Assembly: GCA_017632345.1 (NCBI GenBank)
Contig: JAGBRL010000011.1
Location: 62,001 to 126,000 of the forward strand
Direction of reading: 5' to 3'
Origin: Paludibacteraceae bacterium
GTDB taxonomy: Bacteria; Bacteroidota; Bacteroidia; Bacteroidales; Paludibacteraceae
DNA: 64,000 nt
Shown piece by piece: positions 27,782 through 36,154 of this stretch. Position 1 is the stretch's first letter, and every line of letters begins with the position of its first letter. Both the position numbers and the translations under genes were made by a program. The notes under the pieces are model-generated. The model ran no database searches. It had not been told where the DNA came from and saw only the letters and a list, made by a program, of their open reading frames with translations.

Positions 27782-28141
27782 TTAGTCCAAGTCGGGAATT
27801 TCGATAAGATTCGCATCTTCCCACAGAGTCTCAATTTGATAAAACTCTCTTAGTTCAGGCAAGAACACATGCACGATAATGTCTCCGTAGTCCATTGCAA
27901 TCCATTGAGAATTTGTGTAACCGTCCACGGCAAAAGGCTTCACTCTGATCTGTTCGCGCACATAGTCCTTTATGGAGTCTGCGATAGAACTTACCTGAGT
28001 CGTAGAGTTCCCCTGACAAATAACAAAATAACTGCAAGTGTAGTTTTCTATATTTGTCATATCTACAATGGTAATTTTGTTACCTTTTCTCTCCTGTATT
28101 CCCTCTACAATTTTGTCTAATACAACTTTTGTATCAATCAT
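27782..28141 (-). CDS. rsfS: Ribosome silencing factor RsfS
   Basis: 119 residues, normal for the Iojap/RsfS family. Visible family blocks are DMTNIENYTCSYFVICQGNS, the VDGYTNSQWIAMDYGDIIVHVF beta region and the acidic LWEDANLIEI end. RsfS binds ribosomal protein uL14 and blocks joining of the 30S and 50S subunits under nutrient limitation. First gene of the rsfS-ftsH pair, with a clear -7 box 19-26 bp upstream of its ATG. Confidence 0.95.
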   Translation of the reverse strand: MIDTKVVLDKIVEGIQERKGNKITIVDMTNIENYTCSYFVICQGNSTTQVSSIADSIKDYVREQIRVKPFAVDGYTNSQWIAMDYGDIIVHVFLPELREFYQIETLWEDANLIEIPDLD

Positions 28142-28159
28142 AAGTTTTCAAATATGTTT

Positions 28160-28167
28160 CAAAAATA
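28160..28167 (-). promoter_or_regulatory. -7 box for rsfS-ftsH
   Basis: Minus-strand TATTTTTG matches TAnnTTTG and gives a leader of about 12-15 nt before the rsfS ATG. Confidence 0.55.
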
Positions 28168-28216
28168 TCAAATTCGTTAATAAAAAACTAAAAATAGGAG
28201 CAAATGACCTTGAATC

Positions 28217-29557
28217 TCACTTTTTTAGCAAAGAATTTGCAGCCTCGTCAACTTTATCGAAAGAGAATTGGCTCATCACTTTCTGCATAAGAGCGGAAAT
28301 CTTGTCGTTGCATAAGTTTCCTATACTGCCTTCGTGTGTGTGAGATATGTTCTTGTTCGGTTTGAAGTTGCCCGATTCAATGTCCAGCCCAACCTTCTTG
28401 TATGCGTCGCGGAAAGGCATTCCCTCAGCGGCAAGCCTGTTGACCTCCTCAACGCTGAATATGAAGTCGTATTTAGGGTCGTCAAGAATCTTGTCGTTTA
28501 TCTTAACCTCCTGCATTATGTGCGATGTCATTTTAATGCAGTCTTTCAGGTCGTCGAATGCAGGAATGAAAATCTCCTTTATAATCTACAGGTCACGGAA
28601 ATAACCCGAAGGCAAGTTATTGACAATCATCATTATTTGCTGCGGAAGCGTCTGAATTTTGTTGCATTTTGCACGAGTAAGTTCAAAAACATCCGGATTC
28701 TTTTTATGAGGCATGATGCTCGAGCCTGTAGTGCATTCGTCAGGCAATTTCATGAAGCCGAAGTTCTGGCTTGTGAACATGCACGCGTCAAAAGCAAGTT
28801 TCGAGATTGTGGCGGCGATGCCTGCCATTGCGAAAGCCACGGTGCGTTCCATTTTTCCGCGTCCCATCTGAGCGTACACAACATTATAGTCCATGCTGTC
28901 GAAACCGAGCAGGTCTGTAGTCATCTGTCTGTTCAGCGGGAACGAAGAGCCGTATCCGGCAGCAGAGCCAAGAGGGTTCCTGTTAGTTATTTTCCAAGAG
29001 GCGAGCAGAAGCTCCATGTCGTCAACAAGACTTTCCGCATAGGCACCAAACCAAAGTCCGAAAGACGAAGGCATAGCGATTTGCAGATGCGTGTAGCCCG
29101 GAAGCGGCACGTTTTTGTAACGTTCGCTCTGTTCTGCCAATATATTGAAAAGATTTTCGCAAGCTTCCGCCACAAGTCTAATCTGCTCTCTCGCATATAG
29201 TTTCATGTCCAGCAGCACCTGATCGTTTCGGCTACGTCCGCTATGTATCTTTTTGCCAATGTCGCCAAGTTTGCGAGTCAGCATCAACTCCACCTGCGAG
29301 TGAACGTCTTCCACACCTTCTTCAATCACAAATTCGCCGCTCTCCGCAAGAGTGTAAATGTTCCTCAACTCGCTGAGCAGCAGCGGAAGCTCCTCTTTCT
29401 CGATTAGTCCGATACTTTCGAGCATAGTGACATGAGCCATAGAGCCTATCACGTCGTGCTTGGCAAGGAAAATGTCCATCTCACGGTCCTTGCCCACAGT
29501 GAAACGTTCTATCTCGGCATTTGTAGCCTTGCCCTTATCCCATAATTTCTGAGCCAT
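28217..29557 (-). pseudogene. argH: Argininosuccinate lyase gene interrupted by one in-frame TAG
   Basis: Translation gives 323 residues of normal ArgH, then TAG at 28588-28586, then another 122 in-frame residues of normal ArgH sequence to a proper stop at 28217. Signature GSSIMPHKKNPD and the NRNPLGSAAGYG region are intact. The TAG falls in GYFRDL-stop-IIKEIF, where ArgH family members usually have Gln, so a single C-to-T change (CAG to TAG) explains it. The full length would be 446 residues, normal for the phylum. As read, the enzyme would lose its C-terminal quarter; arginine synthesis would fail unless the stop is suppressed. TAG ends other genes here, so general recoding is unlikely. Confidence 0.85.
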
Positions 29558-29617
29558 AATATTCTTTCCCTTTATGTATTTTTTTCAAAAAACGCAAAAG
29601 TGCGTCACTCAAAAACG

Positions 29618-29625
29618 CAAAGTTA
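29618..29625 (-). promoter_or_regulatory. -7 box for argH
   Basis: Minus-strand TAACTTTG matches TAnnTTTG, about 60 bp before the ATG at 29557. The promoter therefore looks intact although the gene is interrupted. Confidence 0.5.
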
Positions 29626-29734
29626 CACATTTTTAACTTGCCCTTTAAATTTTATTAGTTAAAAATTCTGAAAATGTAGATTTTTTTAGAGAATAAGGTT
29701 TTTTCATACCCAATTTTAAATGCGGTTTTTATAA

Positions 29735-29999
29735 GGCAATTTCTATAAATTACGATTTTAAGTTATTTTTGTAATAAATTCTGTTTCGGATGCTTTTGAA
29801 TTTATTTCCTTTACCTCTTGCTTATATTCATTTAGTCATGATGCTCGCATCGCTCTTTCTCTTGCGAGTTCCTTTTCTCTCTATGGAAAAGCTGAAATAA
29901 GTTTCATTTTGTTCATTTGGCCTAACGAAAAGTTTCGCAAATATAATCGACCTATGCAAAATGCTCTTCAAATCATCTCGACCTAATTTATAATAGAAG
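29735..29999. repeat. Intergenic palindrome-ended repeat element
   Basis: The left end GGCAATTTCTATAAATTACG and the right end, read on the other strand as TTCTATTATAAATTAGGTCG, are related inverted arms. The interior, read on the minus strand, has ATATAAGCAAGAGGTAAAGG, similar to ATATGAGCAAGAGCGGTAAA in the 44949 element. No gene is seen in 29626-30155 beyond this element. Confidence 0.55.
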
Positions 30000-30155
30000 C
30001 AGCCTTAAATCTGTTTTGTTTATCAAAAAATTATGAAAGTTACTTGTAAACTGTATCAAAATAGAAAAAATAAGCTAAAATTAGGACTGATATACCTTGA
30101 TTTTGGTCAATAAAAAACTTTTTTTGTTGACAAACATCAAAAAAATGTTAAAAAG

Positions 30156-30188
30156 TTTGCAAGATTGCAAAGAAATGTATTACCTTTG
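30156..30188 (+). promoter_or_regulatory. Complete Bacteroidetes promoter for a small RNA
   Basis: TTTG at 30156-30159 and TACCTTTG at 30181-30188 are separated by 21 bp. No protein gene follows on the plus strand before a terminator. Confidence 0.75.
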
Positions 30189-30194
30189 TGGCAA

Positions 30195-30280
30195 AGCAAA
30201 CAAAACAGGTAGATTTTTTCATAGTTAAGGTTTAGGTTAAATGGAAATAGAAGGGGCTGTGAAGTTCCTTCTATTTTTAT
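30195..30280 (+). ncRNA. Candidate small RNA of about 86 nt
   Basis: Bounded by the promoter at 30156-30188 and a terminator (AAATAGAAGG/CCTTCTATTT stem, 30245-30276, then a T-rich tail). The only reading frame inside is a 17-codon ATG frame that runs through the terminator stem, so it is probably not translated. It points toward the 3' end of the UvrD-type gene on the other strand. No known family was recognised. Confidence 0.6.
30245..30280 (+). terminator. Intrinsic terminator of the candidate small RNA
   Basis: A 10-bp perfect stem with a 12-nt loop, followed by TTTTTAT. Confidence 0.8.
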
Positions 30281-30313
30281 TCTGTAATATCTGAATCACT
30301 TTTATGGCTGATG

Positions 30314-33300
30314 TCAATATTCCACTTTGTGAATTTTGTCAGATTTAAAATACCAGATATAGCCCTCAGTATTTTTGTACCCCATATTTCTCAGCAGGTC
30401 AATATACTCTTTCACTTGCGTTTCGTGGTCATTCTTGACAACGTTTCCGAATTTGAAGTCTATCACCGTCATTGTTTCTCCGTCAAAAATTACACGGTCA
30501 GGTCTGCGGGTCTGCAGTTCTCCGTTGTCATCAAAAAAGGTTATGGAGCATTCGTTGAAATATTTCAGCCCAGGTCTGAACCAATGTTTCACATTATTTC
30601 TTTCTATGCTCTCTCTCACAAATTTGATGTATTTTCCCTCGTCGTTGTCAGATATTATGCCCTCGAACTTGAGTTGCGCGGCAGCACTTTCGATATCGTC
30701 AATTGTTTTGATGTTGGCAAAAAGATAGTGCTTTACTTTGCCGTCTTCTATCATGAAGTTTTCCGCAGTGCCGCTGATGAAATCTTTAGACTTGTTAGAC
30801 TGCCGGAATTTAGCCGGTTGGCGGAACGAGCAGAACTCGAACTCCTCCGGTTCGGCAGTAATTTTTAGACGATTATTGCCTTCTTTGTTCTTCGTTTTGA
30901 CGGACAGGCATAGCTGTCCGGATGAGAAAGTAAGATTTTCAGAGTCCCATCGTTCTCTGAAGTATTCGTTTTCGGATGAGCCTATTACGTTCAGAATAAG
31001 TTCTGAGACGTTCTTTCCTACGGGCGTCTCCTCTTTATTATTGTTCTTTTCGTTTTTGCTCTCCTTGTTTTTACATAGAATGAACATGTTTTTCTCTGCT
31101 CGAGTCAAAGCCACGTACAGAAGGTTGATGTTGTCAACCCAAAGCTGCATCTGCTCGTCAGCATATTCGTCGGCAAACAGCGAGTCTCTCATCTTTGGGC
31201 CATATTCTATCGGCAGTATAGGTATTTCGGAGAAAGGCTCCGGCTTGTCATGTGTGGAGCACCATAAGAGCGTTTTGTTTTGTGTGGTCATTGTCCAGTC
31301 GCAGAACGGCAGTATGACGGTATGAAACTCAAGCCCTTTTGATTTATGTATAGTGTAAAGCCTGATTCCTTTGCTTTTTCCGCCAGAAGGAATAGGTTTG
31401 TTGCACAGCACATCGTCCCAATATTTAAGGAAACTGCTCAGGTCCGAAGTCTGGGTTGTTATGAAGTTGTTTATTCCGTCGAAGAAGGAGTACAAATAAG
31501 CCTCCTGTCCTTTCAGGTTCTTCAGGCGCAGTAGTTCATACAGATGTTCCGCAAGTTCGTAAATCGGCAGTTTAGAACATCGTGTCAGTTCCTCCATGAC
31601 GGCGTTCGCCGTTTCGCTTCTCTCCAGTTCTATTTTGCCGGCGTCGTTTATAGACACACGTTTCACAAAATCGTTCATGTCTGAGTCGGAGGTCAAACCC
31701 TCTGTAGTCTGAAAGTCAATCAGCAGTTGAGCTTTGTTGACTGGGTCGTCAGGCTCTACAATGTAGCGCATAGCCTCTATTATAAGATTGACGGCAGTCG
31801 ATGCGTTTAGGCGGAACGCCTCGTCAGATATGACTTTGTGTCCTTCGGCTATCAGTTTATTGGCAATTATGGCAATTTGGTCGTTCTTGCGTGTCAGCAC
31901 CGTTATCAGATTTGGGTCCAGACTTTCGTGATGAACAAGGTAATTGACGGTCTTCACAACCTCGTCAGCCATGTTGTCTTCGTAACGAGTTTTTTCTCCG
32001 TCGTTCTCTTTCTTATCTTCAATAAACTTTACGTTCACATATCCGCAGCACACTTCTTTGGCACTTTTTTGTTCCACATCGCTATAAGCTCCGGCTATCT
32101 GCAAGTCCTTCTCTTCGTTCCCTGTTTTGAACCGTTTAATAGCCTCTTTGAATATGTTGTTGTTGAACCTGATGACCTCAGTTTCGCTACGTCTGTTTGT
32201 GTCCAGCGATTTAACCGTTATTTTCTTTTGATTAAATTCAGATGTTATATTGTTGATGATACGCCAGTCGCCGTCTCTCCATCGGTAGATAGACTGCTTT
32301 GGGTCGCCAACGATAAGGCTCATATTCTTAGAAGCCATGCCTTCGTTCAGCAGCGGCTTGAAGTTATCCCACTGTGTGCGGCTCGTGTCCTGAAACTCGT
32401 CTATCATTATGTTTTTGATGGAAGCCCCGATTTTCTCGTATATGAACGGAGCGTCGTCGTCCTTCATTATTCTGTTTAGCAGCGACTGGGTATTTGCGAG
32501 CATAAAACGGTTGTTCTCGTCGTTGTCCTTGTTTACGATGTCGGCAATAACTTGGAGCAGCCCAAGATTGTTTATCTGTCTAAGCAGAATATCGCAAGAA
32601 TTCAGTGTCTTGATGTTTTCTTTGCGGAAATCTTCTGTATCTCTAAGAATATTGATAAGGTCGGATTTTGCGAGGTTCCTTATCAAATCTGCGTTTTTGT
32701 GCGTTTTGGCAACCCATTTGTCAGAATCGTCCAGCGCGCTGCCGGCCCGTTTCCCGAAAACAGAGTCATCGTAAATTTTATTCTCTACAATCTTCACGAA
32801 ATAGCCAGCCACGCCGCTCTTTCCGAAAGAGAAGTCGTCAATCGTCAGTCCGTTAGCTTTTATCACGTCAAAGAACCGAGAAGCTTTTTCTTCTATCAGA
32901 GAAGCTATTTGCCTCTCTTTTTTGTAGAGAGAGTTTTTGAAACTGTTTAGCGTGCCTAAATCCTTCAGGCTTTTCCTGAGTTCAGGCTCATTGCGCATAT
33001 ATTTTTCGTTGAACAGATTTTCTGCAAAACTGGCGATTTCGTTTTCCAGTTTCCAGCTTTTCCCGTCTCTCACCTTCTCGTCGATGTAGTTGCTTATCCA
33101 GTTCAGCAGCGTCTCGTTGCTTGCCACCTGGTCAAACAGAGTGATGATAGCCTCGTTCAGCACAGCTTTGCTGTCTAGCTCAATGTTCATAAACGCTCCG
33201 TGTCCCAGTTCTTTCGCGAGGTTGCGCAGTATAGTCTGGAAAAAACTGTCTATAGTTTCGATTCTGAAAAAACTGTAGTCGTGAAGAATTTTTGACATCG

Positions 33301-33640
33301 CCAGCTTTGCGTTGTTACGGGCGATTTCTTCGTTCCAAGAGTCGCACTCTTCTGCGTTAAGCACGTTTTCGCACTTTTCGCTGTTCATTTCCGACACGAT
33401 ATTTTTCAGCAGATCGACATACTCTTTGTCTTCAAGCTTGTTGGATATTCCGTACAAATACTCCAAGATGCGAGTCTTCATCTCTGCAGTGGCTTTATTT
33501 GTGAAGGTCACAGCAAGGATGTTCGCGTACCCGAACGGATTAGCGATAATCAGTTTCAGATATTCTTTGGCGAGGGAGTATGTCTTTCCTGAGCCAGCCG
33601 AAGCTTTATAGACAGTTAGGTCTGTTGAGTCCTCTTTCAT
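30314..33640 (-). CDS. UvrD/AddA-type helicase with C-terminal nuclease domain
   Basis: 1108 residues from the ATG at 33640; an in-frame TTG lies 21 bp upstream. Superfamily 1A helicase motifs: Walker A ASAGSGKT (13-20), VTFTNKATAEMK (Ia), RIETIDSFFQ, Walker B DEFQDTSRTQW (~412), VGDPKQSIYRW (III), YTIHKSKGLEF and NLLYVALTRAEK (V-VI). A PD-(D/E)xK-type motif VIDFKFG lies near residue 1057. This is the plan of AddA/RecB-like double-strand-break resection enzymes. No AddB-type gene is adjacent, although the two are often neighbours in this phylum. It stands alone, divergent from ribF. Confidence 0.9.
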   Translation of the reverse strand: MKEDSTDLTVYKASAGSGKTYSLAKEYLKLIIANPFGYANILAVTFTNKATAEMKTRILEYLYGISNKLEDKEYVDLLKNIVSEMNSEKCENVLNAEECDSWNEEIARNNAKLAMSKILHDYSFFRIETIDSFFQTILRNLAKELGHGAFMNIELDSKAVLNEAIITLFDQVASNETLLNWISNYIDEKVRDGKSWKLENEIASFAENLFNEKYMRNEPELRKSLKDLGTLNSFKNSLYKKERQIASLIEEKASRFFDVIKANGLTIDDFSFGKSGVAGYFVKIVENKIYDDSVFGKRAGSALDDSDKWVAKTHKNADLIRNLAKSDLINILRDTEDFRKENIKTLNSCDILLRQINNLGLLQVIADIVNKDNDENNRFMLANTQSLLNRIMKDDDAPFIYEKIGASIKNIMIDEFQDTSRTQWDNFKPLLNEGMASKNMSLIVGDPKQSIYRWRDGDWRIINNITSEFNQKKITVKSLDTNRRSETEVIRFNNNIFKEAIKRFKTGNEEKDLQIAGAYSDVEQKSAKEVCCGYVNVKFIEDKKENDGEKTRYEDNMADEVVKTVNYLVHHESLDPNLITVLTRKNDQIAIIANKLIAEGHKVISDEAFRLNASTAVNLIIEAMRYIVEPDDPVNKAQLLIDFQTTEGLTSDSDMNDFVKRVSINDAGKIELERSETANAVMEELTRCSKLPIYELAEHLYELLRLKNLKGQEAYLYSFFDGINNFITTQTSDLSSFLKYWDDVLCNKPIPSGGKSKGIRLYTIHKSKGLEFHTVILPFCDWTMTTQNKTLLWCSTHDKPEPFSEIPILPIEYGPKMRDSLFADEYADEQMQLWVDNINLLYVALTRAEKNMFILCKNKESKNEKNNNKEETPVGKNVSELILNVIGSSENEYFRERWDSENLTFSSGQLCLSVKTKNKEGNNRLKITAEPEEFEFCSFRQPAKFRQSNKSKDFISGTAENFMIEDGKVKHYLFANIKTIDDIESAAAQLKFEGIISDNDEGKYIKFVRESIERNNVKHWFRPGLKYFNECSITFFDDNGELQTRRPDRVIFDGETMTVIDFKFGNVVKNDHETQVKEYIDLLRNMGYKNTEGYIWYFKSDKIHKVEY

Positions 33641-33737
33641 ACACGGTAATGTTTTTCGCAAATATAAGTAAAAATCAGGTGTCGGAGCGGATTTTTGTTA
33701 AAATAAAATTCTTTGCGTCAATTAAAAATATCTTTTT

Positions 33738-33768
33738 TTTGCTAATATCTTTTTATTTGATATTTTTG
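33738..33768 (+). promoter_or_regulatory. Complete promoter for ribF
   Basis: TTTG at 33738-33741 and TATTTTTG at 33761-33768 are separated by 19 bp. The start site would lie ~15 nt before the ATG at 33791. Confidence 0.75.
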
Positions 33769-33790
33769 CCGAAATTATTTTCGGTTGCTT

Positions 33791-34717
33791 ATGGAATTTA
33801 TAGACAATTTAGAAGGGTTCAAAAACAATGGAGTTGTTTTGACTGTAGGTTTTTTTGACGGAGTTCATGTAGGACATCGTTTTCTTATAAATCAGTTGGC
33901 TGAAATTGCGAAAGCTGAGGGGCTGCAGTCGGCGGTGCTGACTTTTTGGCCGCATCCGCGAATCGTTCTTAAAGAGGACTATAAACCGAAACTTCTTAAT
34001 TCTTACGAAGAGAAATTTGAACTGATGAAGGCTTTGCCTATCGATTTTTGCATAAGAACCGAATTTTCAGAGGCTTTTTCCAACTATCAGGCTTATGACT
34101 TCATGAAACTTCTCAAGGAGAAGCTGAATGTGAAGCATCTGCTTGTGGGTTATGACCATCGTTTCGGAAAGAATAGGGAAGAGGGCTTTGACGACTATTG
34201 TGTTCACGGAAAGGCACTTGGCATTAAGGTGACGCAGGCGCAGCCTCTGGAAGAGAATGGCGGAATGGTAAGCTCATCTTACATAAGAGACCTGCTTGGT
34301 GTGGGCGAGGTGGCTCTTGCTTCTAAGTGCTTGGGTTATGAGTATAAGATTCATGGCAAAGTGGTGTGCGGTCAGAAAAAGGGGCGCGAAATAGGTTTCC
34401 CTACTGCGAATGTCTCGCTCTCTTGCCCGGATAAGTGCTTGCCTAAGAAGGGCGTGTATGCGGCTACGGTTGTGTGCGGCGACATCGCTTGCAACGCTAT
34501 GCTTTACATAGGTAACAGACCTACGGTTGATTCTGAGGGGGATTTGTCTGTTGAGGCTCACCTAATTGGCTTTGACGGCGATTTGTACGGAAAGGATATA
34601 GAAATTTCGGTGATAAGCAGAGTCAGAGAGCAGCGCAAGTTCAACTCTATGGAAGACTTGAAGGACCAGATTGTGAAGGATTGCGAGGCGGCGAAAGATA
34701 TTTTTTGCAAAAAGTAA
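33791..34717 (+). CDS. ribF: Bifunctional riboflavin kinase / FAD synthetase RibF
   Basis: 308 residues from the ATG at 33791. The N-terminal FAD synthetase (nucleotidyltransferase, ~1-180) has GFFDGVHVGHRFLI, the HxGH-type motif, and SSSYIRDLL. The C-terminal riboflavin kinase (~185-308) has KKGREIGFPTANVSL and the acidic LSVEAHLIGFDGDLYGK motif. It converts riboflavin to FMN and FMN to FAD in the cytoplasm. Monocistronic, with a full promoter before and a bidirectional terminator after. Confidence 0.97.
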   Translation: MEFIDNLEGFKNNGVVLTVGFFDGVHVGHRFLINQLAEIAKAEGLQSAVLTFWPHPRIVLKEDYKPKLLNSYEEKFELMKALPIDFCIRTEFSEAFSNYQAYDFMKLLKEKLNVKHLLVGYDHRFGKNREEGFDDYCVHGKALGIKVTQAQPLEENGGMVSSSYIRDLLGVGEVALASKCLGYEYKIHGKVVCGQKKGREIGFPTANVSLSCPDKCLPKKGVYAATVVCGDIACNAMLYIGNRPTVDSEGDLSVEAHLIGFDGDLYGKDIEISVISRVREQRKFNSMEDLKDQIVKDCEAAKDIFCKK

Positions 34718-34740
34718 TGTGATGAATAGATTATAAGATA

Positions 34741-34775
34741 AGAAAAAGAGGGTCTGCACACCCTCTTTTTTTGTC
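34741..34775. terminator. Bidirectional terminator between ribF and expansin gene
   Basis: AAAAAGAGGGT and ACCCTCTTTTT form a symmetrical stem with T-runs on both strands. It serves two convergent genes. Confidence 0.9.
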
Positions 34776-34779
34776 TCTT

Positions 34780-35874
34780 TTACGGCACTGCCGTCATCTT
34801 TGTGAACCTTATTCCGTCTGTCTCTTTTATCTTTAGGATGAAGATGCTGCCGCCTTTCAGTCTCGCTCTGAAATTATCGATTCCATCGGGAGAAACGGAT
34901 GTTATAAATCGTCCGAAAACATCAAATATGTCAATGCTTTGAATATTGTCAGAGCCGGATATTAGTGTCATGCCTGTGTTTGTGCCGGGACATGGAGTGC
35001 CGCCTGTTGTTCCGCCAACACAAAAGCCGCACTCGTCGAGATAAGCCTCTCCGTTCCAATATCCTATGCAGTCTTGTTTGCAAGATGAGTTTTTCTCTAT
35101 GCCTGTTGTTCCGCCGGAGCAGACTCCGCAATTGTCTATCTCCGCCGTGCCGCCAATAACTCCGGAACAGTCCGGGCAGTCAGATTCTTGGAACTGCATG
35201 CCGGTAGAAACCTCATTGCCTTCTATGTACGGGATATCTTTGACAATTATACTTTCGCCAGACACGGCTGTTAGTCTGAATGTGTACGGGCCGCATTTGC
35301 TTTTATCCTCGTCTATGCCCTCCAGCATTACAAAATAGTTGTACATTTCTCGATGAATTGGGATAAAAGAGCCGTCTCGCTTCTGATATTCCACCATGCT
35401 TAGGGCATGCCTGAATCCTCTGAACTGGGCTTTGAAATAGTATGGGCTTGTTCCTTCCGCATAAAAAATCTTGATGTCATCCTCCGTGTCGCAAGGCACA
35501 AAACGCCACTTTATCGGTATGCGTCCGTCTTTCAGTTCTGCAAGTTGAATAAATGCGTCGGTGCTCAGGTCAATATCTCCGTGCAGGCACTCCGGACACC
35601 GGTCAACCACCTTGAGCGTTATCTCGCCTTTAGGTCCGAGCACCCTCACGCATGCCCCGCACGCCGCACTGCTGTCATACTGGACATGGTTCATTGCGCA
35701 GTGGTAAAAATCGCCTTCGTCCACCGGAATTCCGCAGTTGCCGCCCTCACCGCCCGCAACACCGCCATACTGAGTGCCTTCGCCTTCAAACCATAGTTCG
35801 CTGCAGTTCTCTTGTTGAGCAAAAACTGAAGCAAAGGATAAAATTGTCAATGACAAAGCAAAAAAAATTCTCAT
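34780..35874 (-). CDS. Expansin-like protein with T9SS type A sorting domain
   Basis: 364 residues from the ATG at 35874, which gives a clean signal peptide (RIFFALSLTILSFASVFAQ). Domain 1 (~20-125), the double-psi barrel, has GEGTQYGGVAGG, AACGACVRVLGPKG and DRCPECLHGDIDLSTDAF; the Asp of the latter is the family's key acidic residue. Domain 2 (~130-225) is beta-sandwich, with YYFKAQFRGFRHALSMVE and YNYFVML. Two Cys-rich linker repeats (DNCGVCSGGTTG, DECGFCVGGTTGG) follow. The last ~65 residues have IDIFDVFGRFITSV and end in KMTAVP, a type A T9SS domain. Expansins loosen cellulose and hemicellulose networks without hydrolysis. Confidence 0.88.
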   Translation of the reverse strand: MRIFFALSLTILSFASVFAQQENCSELWFEGEGTQYGGVAGGEGGNCGIPVDEGDFYHCAMNHVQYDSSAACGACVRVLGPKGEITLKVVDRCPECLHGDIDLSTDAFIQLAELKDGRIPIKWRFVPCDTEDDIKIFYAEGTSPYYFKAQFRGFRHALSMVEYQKRDGSFIPIHREMYNYFVMLEGIDEDKSKCGPYTFRLTAVSGESIIVKDIPYIEGNEVSTGMQFQESDCPDCSGVIGGTAEIDNCGVCSGGTTGIEKNSSCKQDCIGYWNGEAYLDECGFCVGGTTGGTPCPGTNTGMTLISGSDNIQSIDIFDVFGRFITSVSPDGIDNFRARLKGGSIFILKIKETDGIRFTKMTAVP

Positions 35875-36040
35875 AAGCAAGAAACTAAAAGCAACTTCAA
35901 TAAAAGTCAAGATGATGCTGAGAGACATTTTGTCTATATTGCTCATGTTTGCAGAGGAAGATGCGGACATCGTAGCAGAGCAAGTGCGTGCAAGATAGAC
36001 AAATGTGCTCAAAAGTATCATAAAAGAATTTCAGTATATG

Positions 36041-36063
36041 AAATTTACGGAAGTTGTCTGAAA
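36041..36063. repeat. Partial copy of the intergenic palindromic repeat
   Basis: Read on the minus strand it gives TTTCAGACAACTTCCGTAAA, matching both arm ends of the 44949-45128 element. Upstream text GAGCAAGTGCG...GTGCTCAAAAG resembles that element's interior. Confidence 0.5.
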
Positions 36064-36125
36064 TTACATATCACAAACATACTAAAAAACACTGGTAAAA
36101 GATGCGTTGGAACGAAATATTTCTT

Positions 36126-36133
36126 TACCTTTG
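36126..36133 (+). promoter_or_regulatory. -7 box for the CPA2 antiporter gene
   Basis: TACCTTTG matches TAnnTTTG. It lies inside the frame that would start at the upstream TTG (36107), which supports the ATG at 36155 as the real start. Confidence 0.6.
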
Positions 36134-36154
36134 TTTGAGAAAAGAAAAAGAGCG

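Noticed and set aside
28586-28588. TAG in argH as evidence for stop-codon reassignment to Gln
   Set aside because: TAG ends other clear genes in the window (TlpA-like at 11177, PorP/SprF at 11166, rimP at 45731, antiporter at 38428), so general reassignment would extend those proteins wrongly.
28334-29200. Open frame of 288 codons antisense to argH
   Set aside because: Complementary to conserved ArgH codons; no independent coding signal.
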